From the NCBI RefSeq assembly GCF_000027165.1, contig NC_013853.1, positions 1,674,001-1,738,000 on the forward strand: a stretch of 64,000 nucleotides of DNA. The letters are read 5' to 3'. The stretch's first letter is position 1. Every line of letters begins with the position of its first letter. A program made the translations under genes and the position numbers. This DNA is from Streptococcus mitis B6 (GTDB lineage: Bacteria > Bacillota > Bacilli > Lactobacillales > Streptococcaceae). This document shows, in pieces, positions 32,209 through 42,368 of the stretch. The notes under the pieces are model-generated. The model saw only the letters and a program-made list of their open reading frames with translations. It was not told the DNA's origin and made no database searches.

Positions 32209-33404
32209 TATTCTATCTCTATATTCTTCATTTTATTCACTAAATCATCCGGTCTCTCTACAGAAAAAATGCCTTCATAGATTCCATCTTCCATACTTTT
32301 ACGTGTTATATCAAAAGCCAAGATTTTCTTACCTCTCTCTTTTGCTCTCGTAACTACATCTAGGACTTCCCCACCCATATTAATATCCAAGTATATACTA
32401 GAATCATCTAGTAACCAATCGATTCTCTGGTGAAGAATAGATTGATATAAAGTCACGTTAGAATAGACAGACAATTTAGTTAAATCTTTATTACAATAAA
32501 CGGGGGCTGCAACATGAAAATGCCAATCAGGTAATTGTTGTAATAAATACTCTAAATGTTTTACATCTGCACTCCAAGTTACAACCATAGCCTGTTTTTG
32601 CGATTGATTACTTCGTTCAAAGTAATTCAAACTAGAACGCTTAAAAGCGATCTCTGACCAATCTAAATCTCTATAAGTCCACCATAATTCACGCAGTCTA
32701 GATATACTATACGTATTCCAAGGTTTATCATGACTAGCAAAGTGAACAATGACAGGTGGATTATTATCTAGCCGTTCACATTCCTGATCCAGACGAAAAG
32801 TATCAGCACCAACCATATAATTATATGTTTTATCTAATGCTAGCCAATTATCCTCAAAGTAAATATTTAAAATACTCTGATCCCCAAGATGAACAGCTTG
32901 ATTCTGCTCTGCCGCTAATTCCAATAAACTATTAACAATAGAATCTTCTTCCCATTTTGCAACATCCATTAGCAAAACACCAGCATTAAAACCAGATTTT
33001 CGTCCCTCGTAGGCATAAACATCATCAACAGCTCCAATAGAATATTCTTTAAGATCCATCTCAAACAGAGTAGATAGATCACCAGTTACAATAATATCAG
33101 AATCCAGATATAAGACCTTTTCAGATTCAACCACTGCTGTCGCAAAAAAGCGAAAATAAGTAGCATAATTAATATGAGGTCCCGTTTTATAACCTTCAAA
33201 AAGTTCTTTATCAATGTATACACTGCGAATTGTAGAATTCACAACTTCCATTTTTCTCCCCAATAATTTGAACCATTCAGGAGCTATGTCACTATTTAGA
33301 ATATAAAAATCAACATCCCTATTGTGATACAATACAGACTTTATAGTCGTCTCTAAAGGAATAAGATAAGCATTATCAGCTACCAATACTATTGATTTTC
33401 TCAT
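32208..33404 (-). CDS. Family 8 glycosyltransferase with GtfB-C-like module
   Basis: A 398-residue protein in two parts. Residues 1-~265 are a GT8 domain with DxD (YLDSDIIVTGDL near 98-109), GFNAGVLLMD, GDQSILN and the HFASHDKPW motif. Residues ~275-395 are the module shared with GtfB (MVVTWSADVKHLEYLLQQL, SIYLDIN). GT8 enzymes are retaining and use UDP-Glc or UDP-Gal; the donor here is unknown. It is part of the adhesin glycan set. Confidence 0.9.
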   Translation of the reverse strand: MRKSIVLVADNAYLIPLETTIKSVLYHNRDVDFYILNSDIAPEWFKLLGRKMEVVNSTIRSVYIDKELFEGYKTGPHINYATYFRFFATAVVESEKVLYLDSDIIVTGDLSTLFEMDLKEYSIGAVDDVYAYEGRKSGFNAGVLLMDVAKWEEDSIVNSLLELAAEQNQAVHLGDQSILNIYFEDNWLALDKTYNYMVGADTFRLDQECERLDNNPPVIVHFASHDKPWNTYSISRLRELWWTYRDLDWSEIAFKRSSLNYFERSNQSQKQAMVVTWSADVKHLEYLLQQLPDWHFHVAAPVYCNKDLTKLSVYSNVTLYQSILHQRIDWLLDDSSIYLDINMGGEVLDVVTRAKERGKKILAFDITRKSMEDGIYEGIFSVERPDDLVNKMKNIEIE

Positions 33405-33412
33405 ACTATTCT

Positions 33413-34633
33413 CTACCTCATGTAAGATCTGATTGCGTCTACCATTTTTTCCGGAATGGAACTTGGATAGATACCTTCATATGAAATCTCAGAAAGATTT
33501 TCAGAGCAAGTATTATCGAAAGCTATCATTGGTTTTTTGTGCTTAAGCACAAACTCATATGCATCTTCTAATTTTCTATCATGATTCAAATCCAAATACA
33601 AATCTGAAGCTATTAATATTTGTTCCAATAACATTGGTAAGGAATTTGGATATACGGTCACATTAGGAAAACGCGTTAAAGCTAATAGTTCATTTGCCAT
33701 ATTTGTGTAAGCAACAATATGAAAATGAACATCTGGCAATTGCTCCGCCAAGTAATCTATTTTCTCGACACACCAAGAATTCGTTAAATTCACACATTGC
33801 AACTTAAATTGTTGTGATTTACTAGGATACTTCACACCCTTTGAAGACCATTCATTTAAAATCACAGACCAATCCATTAAAGAGTATTTCCACCAAATTT
33901 CTCTTAGACGTCCAACAGAAAATTGATTCCATGGTTTATCCTGAGAAATATAGTGTAAAATTAGCGGTAATGGATTTAATGGAATATCAAAAATAAATTG
34001 ATGTTTAAAGGCAGCTGCTCCATAATCAAAACCTATTTGAAAATTATATTTATCTTCAAGCAAGTTATATTGTTCTTTAAACAACATATTTAAAATTGAT
34101 TGGTCCCCCTCCTTAACATTCTCATGTTCTTTTTCTGTTAATTCAATTAATTTTTGTCGAATAGTTTCAGAGCGCCATTTTTTGTTGTTAATCAACAAAA
34201 CCCCAGCATTGAAGCCAACTCCAGCTCCAAAGCAAGAACGTGCTGCTGCCAGATAATTTTCACCTAAATCTAATTCAAACAAATCGGTCAAATCACCAGT
34301 CACAATCAAATCACTATCTAGATAGAGAACTTTATCTTCTGTTGCAAAATCTGGAATAAAATAGCGTGCAAAGGTCATATGATTGATATGAGGTAATTTA
34401 TTAGACCAGTTCATTGTATACTGCGAGCCAATCAACTTGCAATCGATCAAGTCCCCACCCATTTCTTGTAAATATATTCTTATTTGACTAAACCATTCCT
34501 GGGGAATGTCCTGATTTAGCACATAAATTTTCAAATGACTATTGTGTCTACAGATTGATTTCAAAGCTGTTTCGATTTGGCGAATATAAGCGTAATCACC
34601 TGCAAATACTACTGCACGTTTGGTATTTCCCAT
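33413..34633 (-). CDS. Family 8 glycosyltransferase with GtfB-C-like module
   Basis: A 406-residue paralog of the next gene. The GT8 domain (~1-270) has YLDSDLIVTGDL near 101-112, GFNAGVLLIN, GDQSILN and HYISQDKPW. The module at ~280-404 reads VNLTNSWCVEKIDYLAEQL and DLYLDLNHDRKLEDA. It starts after a 96-base spacer and lies nine bases before the following GT8 gene. Confidence 0.9.
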   Translation of the reverse strand: MGNTKRAVVFAGDYAYIRQIETALKSICRHNSHLKIYVLNQDIPQEWFSQIRIYLQEMGGDLIDCKLIGSQYTMNWSNKLPHINHMTFARYFIPDFATEDKVLYLDSDLIVTGDLTDLFELDLGENYLAAARSCFGAGVGFNAGVLLINNKKWRSETIRQKLIELTEKEHENVKEGDQSILNMLFKEQYNLLEDKYNFQIGFDYGAAAFKHQFIFDIPLNPLPLILHYISQDKPWNQFSVGRLREIWWKYSLMDWSVILNEWSSKGVKYPSKSQQFKLQCVNLTNSWCVEKIDYLAEQLPDVHFHIVAYTNMANELLALTRFPNVTVYPNSLPMLLEQILIASDLYLDLNHDRKLEDAYEFVLKHKKPMIAFDNTCSENLSEISYEGIYPSSIPEKMVDAIRSYMR

Positions 34634-34729
34634 TTTAAATCCTTATCATTTATTCTAACTAACACTATTTATTGTCCTACATAAATTAAAGCATATAGAT
34701 TTTATTTGATCAACTTTAAAGCTGTTCAC

Positions 34730-35611
34730 TTACTCATCAAGTAAATATAATGTTTCCTTAATCCATTTCATCGTATCTGTTTCTGATAGATTTTTTTCTT
34801 CAAGTTCTTTTTTTCTAAATTTTAACAGAGATACAAAACTATCTACGTATCGACCAACATCTATATTTCGAGCTAAAAGAAGAGCTATAAAATTTTTACG
34901 CTGCTGTAAATCACACCTGATCTTGAGTAAACTAAAATGTCTCGTCGGGCCTTCAGCTATTCGATAAACATAACTATCTCTATTGATATAGACAGATTTG
35001 GGTGAAATAAGATAGATTTTAAACCAAAACTCCATATCCTCACCCAATATTGTCAAAGTATTAAAACGAATATCTCCTAGAATATCTCGTCTTACTAACT
35101 TTCCACTTACAAAACGATAAGAATGATCGAATGAATCTAAATCAATTAATTCATTTATTAACTCTAGGTAATTAAAAACTCGTTTTTCATAGCCTCTTTG
35201 AAAAGAATGAACATACCAAGTGTTATCTTCCATAGAAAATCTTTTATATGTTGAAATTGAAACTGACGCAGATTCGGATACTAGAGCAGAATATAGAACT
35301 TCTAAATAATCTTCCTCAACCCAGTCATCTGAATCAACAAACGTTAAATAATCACCTCTTGAGTATTCAATCCCTAAATTACGAGCAGAGGAAACTCCGC
35401 CATTTTCTTTCCTGTAGTAATGAAAACGGGAGTCACTTTCTGTATATTCCTGACAAATTCTTCCTGAATTATCTGTAGAACCATCATCAATCATAAGCAC
35501 TTCAAAATTTGTATAAGTCTGTTTAACAAGACTTTCCAAGCAAACTCCAATATAACTTTCAGTATTATAAACTGGAATAATAACACTAATCAAAGATTCC
35601 ATACATTTCAC
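34730..35611 (-). CDS. Family 2 glycosyltransferase
   Basis: A 293-residue GT2 enzyme: SVIIPVYNTESYI, MIDDGSTDNSGR near 39-50, VDSDDW near 97. It is a paralog of the GT2 at the other end of the group and lacks the module. It is set off by AT-rich spacers on both sides (222 and 96 bases), so it may have entered on its own or have its own promoter (a TATAAT lies ~20 bases before its ATG). Confidence 0.9.
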   Translation of the reverse strand: MKCMESLISVIIPVYNTESYIGVCLESLVKQTYTNFEVLMIDDGSTDNSGRICQEYTESDSRFHYYRKENGGVSSARNLGIEYSRGDYLTFVDSDDWVEEDYLEVLYSALVSESASVSISTYKRFSMEDNTWYVHSFQRGYEKRVFNYLELINELIDLDSFDHSYRFVSGKLVRRDILGDIRFNTLTILGEDMEFWFKIYLISPKSVYINRDSYVYRIAEGPTRHFSLLKIRCDLQQRKNFIALLLARNIDVGRYVDSFVSLLKFRKKELEEKNLSETDTMKWIKETLYLLDE

Positions 35612-35833
35612 CTACAATCTTAAAATTATAGAATAAATCTTTATTTATCTAGCAATATAGTTGTCGGGCAGTCTCTATGTAAATCTTGAAAATTTTCCAT
35701 CAAATTCCTGTTCATAATAGACTCATTTTTATTAAAAAATATCTATTCTTTTAGAGAAATACCCTCATTAATTTTCTTTATTTTTCTAAAAATGTTCCAT
35801 CAAAATTGAGAACTTATTAATCATACTTATAAG
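35612..35833 (-). other. 222-base AT-rich spacer between glycosyltransferase genes
   Basis: The longest gap inside the glycosylation operon. It holds a TATAAT near the GT2 start without a well-placed -35, two near-copies of TTTGATGGAA-ATTTT about 75 bases apart, and a 24-codon frame (35641-35715) with no clear ribosome-binding site. It may be the scar of a lost gene. Confidence 0.45.
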
Positions 35834-38278
35834 TTATTCTAAAATCCTTGCAACAATCTGATTGTTATAGGTTTCATCCTCAATAAATTCAATATCTTGG
35901 TCGAAATTATGTTCAGCTGTATGTTTATGAGAAAATTTAACCTTAGTTTTAGCTCCCATTTTCATCCACTCATACTCTGAGTCAATATGGCCTACATCCA
36001 AAACTTGATAGCCCATCTGACATAGATTATAACTCAGAACCTTGGCTGTTGGTCCCAACATACATAAAATGAGTCTTCCATTAGCATGTTTAATAATTTT
36101 CTCTTGAATCTTATCGACAATAGAATAAGCATTATGAGATGGACAAATAATCCGCTTCACAGATTTGGCCTTATCGAATAAATCATTTCCTACCCCTGAA
36201 CGAGATGTAATTCCTTCTACAATAAGAATGTCTCGATTCTCCCATATGCTCTTTAACTTTTCAAATTGACCTTTTGCTTTGCTTTTATCTTCATAATCAA
36301 TGTATGGACGTGAGATAAAGGTAGAGCCGTACCATGAACCTTTACACAACTCTTTATAAAAATCCATATAAACATTCATATGTTCTTTCCAGAATGGTGT
36401 AGCCCACCAAGTAAAGACAAAACGATCTTCAAAAGCGTCAGGTAAACAAACCACTAGTTTTTCATTACTCTGCAACCCTACAATATGCTTTAATTGATTA
36501 GCCAATTCAACATCATGATTTTGATAAGGTATCGGCCAGCCCCACATCAAATTGACTTCTCCATCTCCAAAGCGAACTAATGAAGACTTATTTTTGATAA
36601 CATAATCCAGAGTTTGATCAATTCCTATAACTTTAATTGGCTTTTCTGGCTCTCCCAAAGTCTCACCTTTTATCAATGATTGAAGTGCCTGAAGGAGCCT
36701 TTCTGGATGCTCACTTGAATATAAATGCTGGCCATGATTCCCATTTTGTGAAGTATAAAATGCAAGCATTGGTTTATTTAATAATGATATCTCCTTGACA
36801 ACCTCACTAGTAGAATTGTGGAGGTTAATATCCAAATAAACATCCATTTGAGATTTGAGTTGTTCAAATTGATCTCTTTTCACTTCAGGATATAGCTTAA
36901 CATTTTTATATTTTTTCGCTAATTCATGTAAGAGTGGTCCCATTACCGTCCAAGCCGCTATATGGAAGGTTACCATAGGAAAATTCTCTACTAGATAATC
37001 TATTTTTTCCAATTCTTGAGAATTTGTTAAAGTTAAGCAATGGAAATCACTACCTTCATAACAACTTAGAAATTTTCCATCTCTACGATAATCTTTAATT
37101 GCTCGAACCATGACTGAAACTTCATTCTTTTTAAATACTAGCTGACCAGCATTCCCATGGTCAATAGTATCAAATGATAGAATTGGCTTTTCTAAGAGTT
37201 TCATATCCTCTAAGATAGTACCTGCTACATGACTATAGTTAATATCCAGATATAAATCTGCACTGCTCTTCAACTTATCTAATACAGGTGGAACAATCTG
37301 TGGATGCAATCTCACATTATCATATATCGCTAATCTTTTTAGCTTATCTCCCATATCCGTCCAAGCAGCGATATGAAATACCACATCTGGAAGAGCTGTA
37401 ACTAACTCCTCTATTCCTTCTAAATCTTGGGAATTCGTTAAGGTTAAGCAAGAAAATTCCTTATCTAGAGGCGATATTAGCTCAAACTCTCCTACATGGT
37501 GTTGTAGAATCTGACTCCACTCCAAATCATGGTATTCCCACCATAAATCACGATAACGATTGGCTATCAAGGTGGTCCATGGCTTTCTGTAGGTCGTAAA
37601 ATGAATTACTACTGGTTTGTCATGAAAAGCTAGATGTTCCTGCCAATTATTATAGAGAGCCACCACATCATGCCCTACTTGTAGATTGTAAGCTCTATCT
37701 AGCTCTAACCAATTATCTTGCAAGACCTGATTGAAAATCGTTTGATCACCATTAAAATGTTCAAAACGACCTTCTTCAACTTCCTTTGTTGTTAGGATAG
37801 ACTGTTCAATTAGACGATCTTTTAGCTTCTCTTGGCGCCATTTTTTATTGTTAATGAGTAAAACACCAGTATTAAAACCTTGACCATTTACGTTTCTAAT
37901 CGCTGCGATAGAATGTTCTTGTACACCCTGCTCAAATAGACTGTCTAATTTATCATTAATAAGTAAATCACAATCCAAATACAACACAGTATCTTCTTGT
38001 ATATAGTCTGGAATAAAGTACCTAGCATAGGCAATACTGCTAATATGAGCTTGCTTGATCCAATCCTGAAAAATAGCCTTTTCTGGCAACTTCACATCAA
38101 TAATCTCACTCCCTAGCATGCGAGCTATTTTTCGTGGCTTACGGAACCAATCTGGCATGATATCTTGATTTAAAATGTAAATCTTAGCATCTCTATTGTG
38201 ATATAGGATAGATTTTATGGTTGTTTCTAACTGCGTGGTGTAATTACGATCACCAGCTAATACAATTGTTTTGTTCAT
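35834..38278 (-). CDS. Four-part glycosyltransferase: GT8 + two GtfB-C-like modules + GT-D (DUF1792)
   Basis: An 814-residue fusion. Residues 1-~265: GT8 with DCD (YLDCDLLIN near 98-106), GFNTGVLLIN, GDQTIFN and HFTTYRKPW. Residues ~277-405 and ~412-545: two copies of the GtfB-type module, each with LTLTNSQ(D/E)LE and (V/L)YLDIN. Residues ~555-814: DUF1792, the GT-D fold described for the third glycosylation step of S. parasanguinis Fap1; its D-x-E metal motif is in RFGDGEVN. One chain thus carries two transferase activities and two probable acceptor-holding domains. It follows gtf3 by nine bases. Confidence 0.9.
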   Translation of the reverse strand: MNKTIVLAGDRNYTTQLETTIKSILYHNRDAKIYILNQDIMPDWFRKPRKIARMLGSEIIDVKLPEKAIFQDWIKQAHISSIAYARYFIPDYIQEDTVLYLDCDLLINDKLDSLFEQGVQEHSIAAIRNVNGQGFNTGVLLINNKKWRQEKLKDRLIEQSILTTKEVEEGRFEHFNGDQTIFNQVLQDNWLELDRAYNLQVGHDVVALYNNWQEHLAFHDKPVVIHFTTYRKPWTTLIANRYRDLWWEYHDLEWSQILQHHVGEFELISPLDKEFSCLTLTNSQDLEGIEELVTALPDVVFHIAAWTDMGDKLKRLAIYDNVRLHPQIVPPVLDKLKSSADLYLDINYSHVAGTILEDMKLLEKPILSFDTIDHGNAGQLVFKKNEVSVMVRAIKDYRRDGKFLSCYEGSDFHCLTLTNSQELEKIDYLVENFPMVTFHIAAWTVMGPLLHELAKKYKNVKLYPEVKRDQFEQLKSQMDVYLDINLHNSTSEVVKEISLLNKPMLAFYTSQNGNHGQHLYSSEHPERLLQALQSLIKGETLGEPEKPIKVIGIDQTLDYVIKNKSSLVRFGDGEVNLMWGWPIPYQNHDVELANQLKHIVGLQSNEKLVVCLPDAFEDRFVFTWWATPFWKEHMNVYMDFYKELCKGSWYGSTFISRPYIDYEDKSKAKGQFEKLKSIWENRDILIVEGITSRSGVGNDLFDKAKSVKRIICPSHNAYSIVDKIQEKIIKHANGRLILCMLGPTAKVLSYNLCQMGYQVLDVGHIDSEYEWMKMGAKTKVKFSHKHTAEHNFDQDIEFIEDETYNNQIVARILE

Positions 38279-38287
38279 TTCATTTCC

Positions 38288-39298
38288 TTAATTAATTCCC
38301 AAGTGATAGATTGCATCTACCAGTAGCTTTTTAGTGAAATAACCCTCTTTTAGCAGATAGCTAAAGCTCTTGATACGATTCGTTATTTCTTGATATTCTT
38401 CGACATTCATTTTATCAACTATCTCATGAGCTTCTTCCAGACTATTCACCACAAAGCCTAAACCTTGATCGACTATAAATTTAGCAGTTGACAAGCTACT
38501 TGGCACAATGACTGGTATGCCAGCTGTCAGATAGGTACTTACCTTATGAGATATATTTAAAGTATAGTATTGATTACTTTCTCCATCGTTTTGATGAGTT
38601 CCCCAGACAAGACCAAAGCCACCTTTTGATAATTCTAGTAACAGTTCCTCATCTTTTTTCCATCCCTCAATACTCAGATTTCTAGCATTAGAACTAGCTT
38701 CTCCTTTATTTGAAAATACTCTCAAAAGCGTATCTTGGCACCAATTTTGCAAGTCTGGGAAACGCTCTAAACTGCCAGCAAAAAAGAGTTCTTTTTTAAA
38801 AGTCGGAGTGTATAAGGATAAATCATGAGGATGATCCCACATCCCTTGAATGAGAATCTTCTTGGTTGTCAAGCCTTCTTCCATCAGGCGTTTTTTCATC
38901 TGCTCAGATGGAACAATCAAAACATCCGATAGGTTATACATGTACATATACTCTTTCATGAGATAATAGTTACTATCAAACATGAGAGGAACGACATCAT
39001 GGATAAAGCAAATAATTTTCACCTGCATATCCTTCAGCTTATCAAACAAGACTCGATCAAACTCAAAGCCATTCCAAGTTGGAGACTGAAAAACTAATAT
39101 ATCTCCAATTGAAATACTGGCCATAATGCCATCCAGACGCTTATTCATTTCAGAAGGACTGTCTGAAGCAATATTATAAAAATAGATACCGACTTCTCTA
39201 AATCCCAGTTGGCTGGCAATCTTTTGAACAGCATTCTGAGCTAAGATAACCGTACTATCACCAGCCATGCCGTATAAATTCGTTAAATGTAATTTCAT
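38288..39298 (-). CDS. gtf3: Gtf3-type glucosyltransferase of adhesin glycosylation
   Basis: A 336-residue protein like Gtf3 (once called Nss, nucleotide sugar synthetase-like) of S. parasanguinis, which adds glucose to the GlcNAc set by GtfA/GtfB. The start [20 protein letters not shown] and the loop [20 protein letters not shown] near 266-285 are typical. It makes the second sugar step, before the GT8/GT-D enzymes. Confidence 0.9.
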   Translation of the reverse strand: MKLHLTNLYGMAGDSTVILAQNAVQKIASQLGFREVGIYFYNIASDSPSEMNKRLDGIMASISIGDILVFQSPTWNGFEFDRVLFDKLKDMQVKIICFIHDVVPLMFDSNYYLMKEYMYMYNLSDVLIVPSEQMKKRLMEEGLTTKKILIQGMWDHPHDLSLYTPTFKKELFFAGSLERFPDLQNWCQDTLLRVFSNKGEASSNARNLSIEGWKKDEELLLELSKGGFGLVWGTHQNDGESNQYYTLNISHKVSTYLTAGIPVIVPSSLSTAKFIVDQGLGFVVNSLEEAHEIVDKMNVEEYQEITNRIKSFSYLLKEGYFTKKLLVDAIYHLGIN

Positions 39299-39398
39299 AT
39301 TTCTTGTTTCTATAAAAATTAATTCCAGTAAGTCGTTCCTTCATCTTAAGTTAATGACACTATTTGGATCCTACTTCCTGCAACTGCTAAATTAAAAT

Positions 39399-40277
39399 TT
39401 ATCTTCGACTTTCTATTTTTACATGCCCATCATTATAAACCACACTGTTTGCCGGAATATCATTGCGTATGAGACAACCTGCTCCGATAATGGTATTATC
39501 GCCAATTGTCACTCCTTTTAAAATCGTGACATTACTTCCTATCCAGCAATCTCTTCCAACTCTAATCGGAGCTGTGGTCCACTGCCACTTTTCAATTTTT
39601 TCAGCAGTATAGACATGGTCATGATCATAAAAACGAACACCCTCCCCCATCATGGTACCTGAACCAATTTCAATTCTTTCCATACAGTTAAAACTACAGG
39701 AGTTATTGACAAAGACACCATCATGCAGTATTAACTTACCAGAAGAAACATGAAAATTTTCAAAATTTCTGCAGATGACATTGGCTCCTACAACCAAGTT
39801 TGCCTTATCATTGATTTGAAATACATTCCAAGTCCCATCTTGGATGATTTTTTCTTGATGATTGGTGCCGAATCTGACTTCATTCAGATAGTCTCTCACT
39901 CTAGAAACCAATTTATCTGGTGTACTTGACAGAAAAACTTCTTGTCCTTGATTTCCATGGACTGTATTGTCAAAAGCAAAGATAGGTTTCCCAATCTGAA
40001 CAAACCTTGATACAATAGCATCTACTTCTTGAAAGTGATTGATATCTAATAGAAAGTCACACGTATCTAGTAGGAAATTTAGCTGTTCTTCATTTGTAGT
40101 CGTTAGGAGACGGACATTATAGTTCGTTTCTAAGCTACGAATTTTCTCGGAAAATTGGACAGGTGCTGCAATATGAAAACAGATGTTTGGCAAGTTTTCA
40201 AGGAGATAATATAATTGTTCAATTTGATCACTAACAGTTAAGATTAGTGCATCACCTACTAAATGATTTTTCTTCAT
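39399..40277 (-). CDS. GtfB-C-like module fused to a hexapeptide-repeat acetyltransferase
   Basis: A 292-residue protein. Residues ~8-130 are the GtfB-type module (ALILTVSDQIEQLYYLLENL, DFLLDINHFQ, HGNQGQEVF). Residues ~145-290 form a left-handed beta-helix acyltransferase with IGSNVTILKGVTIGDNTIIG and the His-containing FYDHDHVYT. The likely job is acetylation of a sugar on the adhesin. The start overlaps the stop of the preceding gene by four bases (ATGA). A 100-base gap follows before gtf3. Confidence 0.87.
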   Translation of the reverse strand: MKKNHLVGDALILTVSDQIEQLYYLLENLPNICFHIAAPVQFSEKIRSLETNYNVRLLTTTNEEQLNFLLDTCDFLLDINHFQEVDAIVSRFVQIGKPIFAFDNTVHGNQGQEVFLSSTPDKLVSRVRDYLNEVRFGTNHQEKIIQDGTWNVFQINDKANLVVGANVICRNFENFHVSSGKLILHDGVFVNNSCSFNCMERIEIGSGTMMGEGVRFYDHDHVYTAEKIEKWQWTTAPIRVGRDCWIGSNVTILKGVTIGDNTIIGAGCLIRNDIPANSVVYNDGHVKIESRR

Positions 40278-42358
40278 TTGCTTATTTCTCTTAATTTTTC
40301 AATCATTGCTTGAACTTGGTCAACAGCATATACCTCCTGACCTACTTCGTAGGATTTGGTGTTTTCAAAAGATAAAATAGGTTTCCCAAGTCTTGCAAAT
40401 TGGTTGAGAATTTCCTCTGTCTTTTCACCATGATTAATATCTAAAAGTACTTTACTGGTTTCTACCAATTCATTATCTACATCAAGTAAATAATGGATGC
40501 CATTAAAAATAGTCACATTTGGATGAACCGTCATTTGAGACAATCGGTCGCTGACCATGACTCTAGCTGCGATTTTAAATTGAATCTCTGGTAAAGACTG
40601 AACCAATGTTTCAATTTGTTCAATATGGTCTGAAGCTGTATAGATGAGACAAGTGAACGGTTCCTTTATAGGATAAAGGTGAGATTTTTGTAATGGATGT
40701 AAATGATGATTTTGTCCCAATTCTGTCCATTCAAGTCCATGATAATACCACCAGACATCACGATAGGTTTGAGCTGCCAAATCTTTCCACGGTTTCCGAT
40801 GAGAAAGATAATGAATAATAGCAGGATAATCCTGACCTACAGGCAACTGATAATCAGTGAACTGCTTATGAATGACAATATGATTATAATCAAAATCCAA
40901 TTCCAGCCATTTATGTTCAAAAAGCATATTCAAGATGCTCTGATCAGCCTGTTCCACCTTATCATGCCACTCATTTGTCAAATCTATCAAGCGTTGGGAC
41001 ATGTTTTCTTGTTTCCACAAAATATTATTGATCAAGAGAACCCCAGCATTAAAAATTTCCTGACCGAAATAGGCTCTTCCCCCGAAATCTCTAACAGCAG
41101 CCAAAGGATAATCTTGTAAATCAGTAGCAAACAAGTCGTCCAGATTTTTCGTTACAAGTAAATCACAGTCCAAGTAGAGGGCCTTGTCTTCTTGCACGAA
41201 ATCAGCTACGAAATAGCGTAAAAATACTGTATAACTGATATCTGTCTTATACCTTGAAATCTGCTCAGAAGTTACCCGACAATTAATAATTTCTGAATCA
41301 AACTTTTCTAAACGCTTATTTAATTGTTTGATCCATTCATTAGGAAAATCGCTATTAATGAGATAAAAACGCATGAAGCGATTGTGGTAACAAATAGATT
41401 TGATAGTAGTCAAAACTTGATCTACATAGGCGTAATTCGCCGCTAGGACAATGGCTTTCTTTTGTGTATTCTTAGTTTTTTCAAGTTTGTCTAGTAGATA
41501 TTTTTTTGTCTCAAATTCTTTATAGGTAGGAGTTTCTTCTAAGCCACTGACCTTCCCATTAGAAAGACTTCCTTCTAACATCTGACGATAAATAGCTAAA
41601 TGTTTTTCTAAAGGATATCCTAGACTAGATAATAGAGTGATACGTTCAGACATGGCATCAACCAAGGCATGCATCCACTTTTCTGTCCAAGTCCTAGATA
41701 AACTATTATTTCTGATGCGATAAGAATAGATTCCTTTATGGATATAAACAATTTTTTCTGCCAACAAATAAATCTTTTGATTGAGGTAACCGTCCTCTCC
41801 TAATTTACCCATGTCGAAGCGTAACTGCTCGAACAATCCTGCCTTATAAAGTTTACCCCAAGCAGATATCAAAGAAAAATTCTTCATTTCTTGGGATTCA
41901 TACAAGTTCTCAAAGATAGAAACATTGTCATATACTTTTTCATAATAGGAGTCCCCTAATATATGAAAGTAAAACATTCCTTCGCTTTCGTTGAAAGAAT
42001 AGTAATTACCAACTGCAATATCAGCCTGATACTCTACTATTTTTTTGTATAGAGTTTCTACATAATCTAACTCAATCCAATCATCCGAGTCAACAAAAGT
42101 CACATAATCTCCGGACATATTTTCCAGACCAGTATTTCGTGCAGCAGAAAGACCAGCATTTTCTTGTTCTATATAGATAATTCGGTGATCTATTTCTACA
42201 AATTCTTTACAAATCTCACCTGAAGTATCAGTAGAACCATCATTTACGACAATTATCTCGATATTTTTATATGTTTGAGCAATAATACTATCTAGGCATT
42301 TTCTTAGATAGTTTTCTACATTGTATACCGGTACAATGACCGTTATTTTATCATTCAC
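40274..42358 (-). CDS. GT2-GT8 fusion glycosyltransferase with GtfB-C-like module
   Basis: A 694-residue chain with three parts. Residues 1-~290: GT2 (VIVPVYNVENYL, VVNDGSTDTSGE, VDSDDW). Residues ~300-560: GT8 (ALYLDCDLLVTKNL, IFNAGVLLIN, ADQSILN, HYLSHRKPW). Residues ~570-692: GtfB-type module (LIYTASDHIEQIETLVQSL, LLDINHGEKTEE). It is the first gene after the adhesin and its terminator, with an AAGGAG site and a TATAAT upstream. It may add two successive sugars. Confidence 0.9.
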   Translation of the reverse strand: MNDKITVIVPVYNVENYLRKCLDSIIAQTYKNIEIIVVNDGSTDTSGEICKEFVEIDHRIIYIEQENAGLSAARNTGLENMSGDYVTFVDSDDWIELDYVETLYKKIVEYQADIAVGNYYSFNESEGMFYFHILGDSYYEKVYDNVSIFENLYESQEMKNFSLISAWGKLYKAGLFEQLRFDMGKLGEDGYLNQKIYLLAEKIVYIHKGIYSYRIRNNSLSRTWTEKWMHALVDAMSERITLLSSLGYPLEKHLAIYRQMLEGSLSNGKVSGLEETPTYKEFETKKYLLDKLEKTKNTQKKAIVLAANYAYVDQVLTTIKSICYHNRFMRFYLINSDFPNEWIKQLNKRLEKFDSEIINCRVTSEQISRYKTDISYTVFLRYFVADFVQEDKALYLDCDLLVTKNLDDLFATDLQDYPLAAVRDFGGRAYFGQEIFNAGVLLINNILWKQENMSQRLIDLTNEWHDKVEQADQSILNMLFEHKWLELDFDYNHIVIHKQFTDYQLPVGQDYPAIIHYLSHRKPWKDLAAQTYRDVWWYYHGLEWTELGQNHHLHPLQKSHLYPIKEPFTCLIYTASDHIEQIETLVQSLPEIQFKIAARVMVSDRLSQMTVHPNVTIFNGIHYLLDVDNELVETSKVLLDINHGEKTEEILNQFARLGKPILSFENTKSYEVGQEVYAVDQVQAMIEKLREISK

Positions 42359-42368
42359 TAGCGATTTT

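Noticed and set aside
35641..35715. 24-codon frame in the spacer between the GT2 and 814-residue genes
   Set aside because: No ribosome-binding site and no match to a known family; at most the scar of a lost gene.
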